Source: Ophioceras dolichostomum (lineage: Eukaryota > Ascomycota > Sordariomycetes > Magnaporthales > Ophioceraceae). From it: 64,000 bases of DNA. Below are positions 60,785-64,000 of the stretch, in pieces. Numbering within the stretch: the first letter of the stretch is position 1; each line of letters opens with the position of its first letter. The stretch spans positions 62,001 to 126,000 of the forward strand of contig PYST01000058.1 of NCBI GenBank assembly GCA_003049485.1. Reading direction: 5' to 3'. Both the position numbers and the translations under genes were made by a program. The notes under the pieces were generated by a model, which was not told the DNA's origin, made no database searches, and saw only the letters and a list, made by a program, of their open reading frames with translations.

Positions 60785-63413
60785 GAAGCTAGGAGAGGCT
60801 CGACTGCCTACCTAGGTACCTTAGGGATCTCCAGTCACTAACTCACATGGCCTTGCAAAATTTTCTTCAGTTCTTACCTTCCCCACCAAGCATTGCTCCT
60901 GAGAGAGCTAAGCTCGCCCCAAATATGAGGAAGGAAAAGTTCAGGAGCAAGGCTGGATACAAAAAAAAAAATTTCCTTCCCCTTATCCCCTATGTCACTC
61001 ACGTCTTTCGCATTGTTTTCTCTTCATGACGTTATGACTTTTATCATCGTGGTTTATTCGCTCGTAAAGTCACCACAAGCCCCTTTCTCCACCCCCTACA
61101 TTTCTACCCCCAATATCATCCCCCCCTTCCTGCCGTCAGCCTCCCACCAAAATCATTCTTTTTAAGTCACTTGACCTATCTCACTAGGTCCAACATGGAC
61201 AGGTGTGCGCGGCAGAGGCAAGGTCATGCATAGACTTGGATACACAAAAGAAATCACTCCAGCATCAGGGAATCCAGAAAGATCAATGGCTACATGGACG
61301 GGGCGGTGGCGTATGTGGCGGGCGGAGAGAATTACGAGATTTATGGTGAGGGCAAAAAAGGACGAGGCTGGCTGGCGGGCGTGTCTCAACAAAGCTGAGG
61401 CTGAGGTTTCCTCTCGTGTTACCATTTCATTTCTACATGCTGCATCAGGGCTTGTATTGGATTATCTCTCCCTCTCTCTCTCTCGGTTCTTCTTGACCGC
61501 TGGTCTCAAACTCTTTGCCCGGGTCTCGCCCCTCAGCTCTCAGCCCTCCCACTGTTCATCCCAATTTGCCTCCAATTTTACCCACCCGCTCAGCCCTTCC
61601 GCTATCCCGGACTATCCCCAGGCCTGGTACCTACCTGCCTACCTACTCAATCATCGTCGCCCAAGCTCGCTCAAGCTCACTCAAGCTCCATTCAACACCA
61701 ATCACGCCACAAGGCGGTATTTTCGCCACGAAAGTAAAACAAAAATCAAGAAAAAGGAAAGGAAAAAAAGCATCGATCGTCAATGTAGCTAGCAGAGAAG
61801 CCAAGCCCCAAAGAAAACGAAAGCAAAAGAAAAAAAAAACCGAAATGGGAGAAACGCCCAGTGATGATTTCACTTCGCGCCCGGTATCTCGAGGGAGCAA
61901 AACGTGCTCATCCCCCCCCCCCCCCCCCCCCCCCNCCGGCGCCGCCTACGTCCGTGGTGATCATGAGGCTTTCGCATCCCGCAAACTACTTCCCTACCTA
62001 CCTACCTAGGTGCTCAGTCAGTTGGACGATTCTCGGTCGTCAGACGGACTGTTTTCCGCGGCGACACCCCGGAAGACCGAAGACTCGATCGATCTGGCGG
62101 GGCTGGCGCATACCGACCTACCTAACCTACCTACCTCAGATTCCCATACCTGTACCTATTACGTAGGAGCGAGCACTAAGAGTAGTAGGATTTGATCTGA
62201 TAAAGTAGCGTGCGTGGTGTGGTTCCGTCGGCGATGTTCGCCTCGTGTTTTCTGGTTGCCCACGCACGCCCACGCGCCCACGCACCACCCACACAACAGA
62301 AAACCCGCGCGCGAACCACCTTTACACCGCCGTAGGAGCACGTAGACAACCAGACCAGACCAGACCCAGAATCCCGCGCTTTCCGGGGGTAGGGAGAGGT
62401 AGCGGTAGTAGCGGAATTAGAAGGCTTTCACCGCACGTTTCTGTGTGACTCAATAAAAAAAATCGTGTGGTAGGTTGGTAGAAACAATACTCTTTTCTTG
62501 TCTTGGCTGAACGCTAAGAACTTGTTTGGTTGTCGTACCGCCTTACAAACCGGGCGTCGAGGTCCGACAGAGTCCCCAGCTCCGACAGCTTCCACAACCT
62601 CCTGCTCCCTAACGGTCCGGTGCATCATCCCCCCGTATCGGTGGGCGAATGTGGGTGTGTGTGGGTGGTGGCCACACTTTTTCTTACTACCTCCCTTTCT
62701 TTTTTTTTTTTCTCACTCTTTCCTTCTTTTCTGCTGATCCCCTTCCTCCGGGCTCTCACCATTTCCCGCCCAACACTCGTCCCATCATCCTCTATCCTCC
62801 GGATACCTCACCAACTTTCTTCTTCTCCTGGGCCACGACAGCCCCTCCTTTTCTTTTCTTCCCGAACTATCACCAATCATCCTCCCACGCCATCTTCGCC
62901 AATATCTCAATAAATCGGGGTGAGCAGCCGATATTCGCGCGCAAAAACAGGGCGGATATGGATCCCATGCTCTCCGAGAGATCCCGATTTTCTCCTGGCT
63001 CTCGCTCTCTCTCTCTCCCTCCTTCCCTGGCTCTTGGACGGACTCGCTGCAGGTAGGAAGCCGCTCAGTCGAGTGCGTAACGAGAAAATTTTATGTTGTA
63101 CAACCAACGGCAAGAAAGCCAGAGACGGGGGGGTTGGGGGGATGGATGGGCGAGCCCTCTTCCTAATAGGAAAAGGGGCGGGACGGATCGCTGCCACTTG
63201 GCGGCCCCTTCCCTGTTCGTTGGGCAAGCCTTCTTAACACAAAATACAGAATCGAATCGACGTTCTTTCAGAACGAAAAAAACCCTCCCTCAGTGATGGG
63301 GTAAGAACAACCCGTCCTGACCGCTCCGCTCATCTCCTCCCAGCAACCGCAACGGCGCCTTCGTCACGTCACGACCGGTGAAGCAAGGGAGGACGAGGAG
63401 GAGTACTCTCCAC
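60785..63413. other. Intergenic region of 2.6 kb
   Basis: No supportable gene. It contains CCTAGGTACC motifs (60811-60826, 61993-62009, 62117-62136), a poly-C tract with an ambiguous base, and C/T-rich tracts (62690-63040). ORFs are short and their composition is not protein-like. Confidence 0.5.
61912..61937. repeat. Poly-C tract with an ambiguous base
   Basis: Twenty-three C, one N at 61935 and two more C. This marks unresolved homopolymer length in the assembly. Confidence 0.9.
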
Positions 63414-64000
63414 CTACGAGAGCTTGTGCTCCCCCTCCATCTCCACCTCCCGCTGCGGGTCCCGTCCCAGCTGCTGCTTTAGCTGCCGGCACTCGTCGAC
63501 TTGCTCCCAATTCTCGCTGATGAGCTCCTCGTCGCCGTCGCGGTCACCGCAGGTGCGGCCCTCCTGTAGTGTCGCCTCGCTCAGCAGAAATCCGGCCCTG
63601 TCGTACGCCGGTCCCTCTCCACCACTACCACTCTCTTGCTCACCCTCACCCTCCTCCTCCTCCTCTTCGTCCTCCTCATCTACTATCTCCTCCACCCGAG
63701 ATCCCCCGGCGTAGCAGCAGCCGCCCGCCCGCTCCTGCTGGTAGCCGTTATTGGTATACTCGCCGAGCACAGTCTGACCCGGGTAATAACGGGCGGGCAC
63801 AGTGCTGGCGCGGACGGGGGCGGGCTGCTGCACCACTTCCACGTATGACCGCGACGATTGCTCGTCACTGCCGCCGCCGTGTGACGATGCGCGGACATGG
63901 TAGTGGTGGTGGTGGTTGCTCTGGTGGTGGTGCTCTGGTGTCACGGCGGCGGCCAATGTCGTGTGACTAGAAGTAAGAGCGTAGTAGGAGCCACCCTCGA
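63414..64000 (-). CDS. Unknown acidic protein, C-terminal part (5' end outside window)
   Basis: The frame is open from the right window edge to TAG at 63416-63414, about 194 residues. No in-frame ATG is seen near the edge, so the gene continues beyond it. The visible part has a His-rich stretch (HHHQSNHHHHYHV), a region with Tyr, Pro and Gln, a Gly-Cys-Cys-Tyr motif, a run of Asp/Glu, and a charged end (ENWEQVDECRQLKQQLGRDP) that may form a short helix. No family recognised. The low complexity suggests a disordered tail. Confidence 0.6.
   Translation of the reverse strand, partial: EGGSYYALTSSHTTLAAAVTPEHHHQSNHHHHYHVRASSHGGGSDEQSSRSYVEVVQQPAPVRASTVPARYYPGQTVLGEYTNNGYQQERAGGCCYAGGSRVEEIVDEEDEEEEEEGEGEQESGSGGEGPAYDRAGFLLSEATLQEGRTCGDRDGDEELISENWEQVDECRQLKQQLGRDPQREVEMEGEHKLS

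Overview
This 64 kb window is nuclear DNA from a filamentous ascomycete (Pezizomycotina, most likely a Sordariomycete). Evidence: short spliceosomal introns (60-265 bp) with GTRAGT-like donors and CTRAC branch sites (a perfect TACTAAC in the CTR9 intron), typical ascomycete forms of CTR9, CBP20, Nup82, mL60 and PAS kinase, GC-rich codons, and very long intergenic stretches carrying C/T-rich leaders and a dispersed CCTAGGTACC-type palindrome. I saw no tRNA, rRNA, CRISPR array or transposon coding sequence.

Layout. Left edge: the C-terminal part of a protein kinase (2-796, +, cut by the window), then a TAE1/NTMT1-type N-terminal protein methyltransferase in three exons (1806-3103, +), convergent with an SMP-30/gluconolactonase-like enzyme (4311-3388, -). 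From about 4.8 kb to 19.6 kb no gene can be supported. The last 2.2 kb of this stretch is almost free of ATG and looks like a long mRNA leader for a large bZIP transcription factor (19625-22573, +). A further 6 kb without a supportable gene precedes a PAS-domain kinase (33394-28858, -). After 5 kb comes an F-box/LRR protein ending in a CaaX prenylation box (38474-41104, +), then an isolated NB-ARC-like NLR fragment with a broken Walker A motif (43729-44823, +).

Right part: a compact housekeeping block, CTR9 (-) / mL60 (+) / CBC2 (-) / NUP82 (+), with two short divergent promoters (489 and 395 bp). Three of the four products act along one path: Pol II elongation (Paf1 complex), nuclear cap binding and the nuclear pore. 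Downstream of NUP82 lies an uninterrupted run of 673 T flanked by an 8-bp direct repeat. Then come an uncharacterised 498-aa protein with a serine/aspartate region and a proline-rich linker (59062-60784, +) and, at the right edge, the C-terminal part of an unknown acidic protein (64000-63414, -).

The most unusual items are the ATG-depleted leader and unresolved start of the bZIP gene, the CaaX-tailed F-box protein, the solitary degenerate NB-ARC protein, the giant poly-T tract with its flanking repeat, and the uncharacterised 498-aa protein. Gene models were spliced by eye; protein names rest on recognised motifs, not on a database search.
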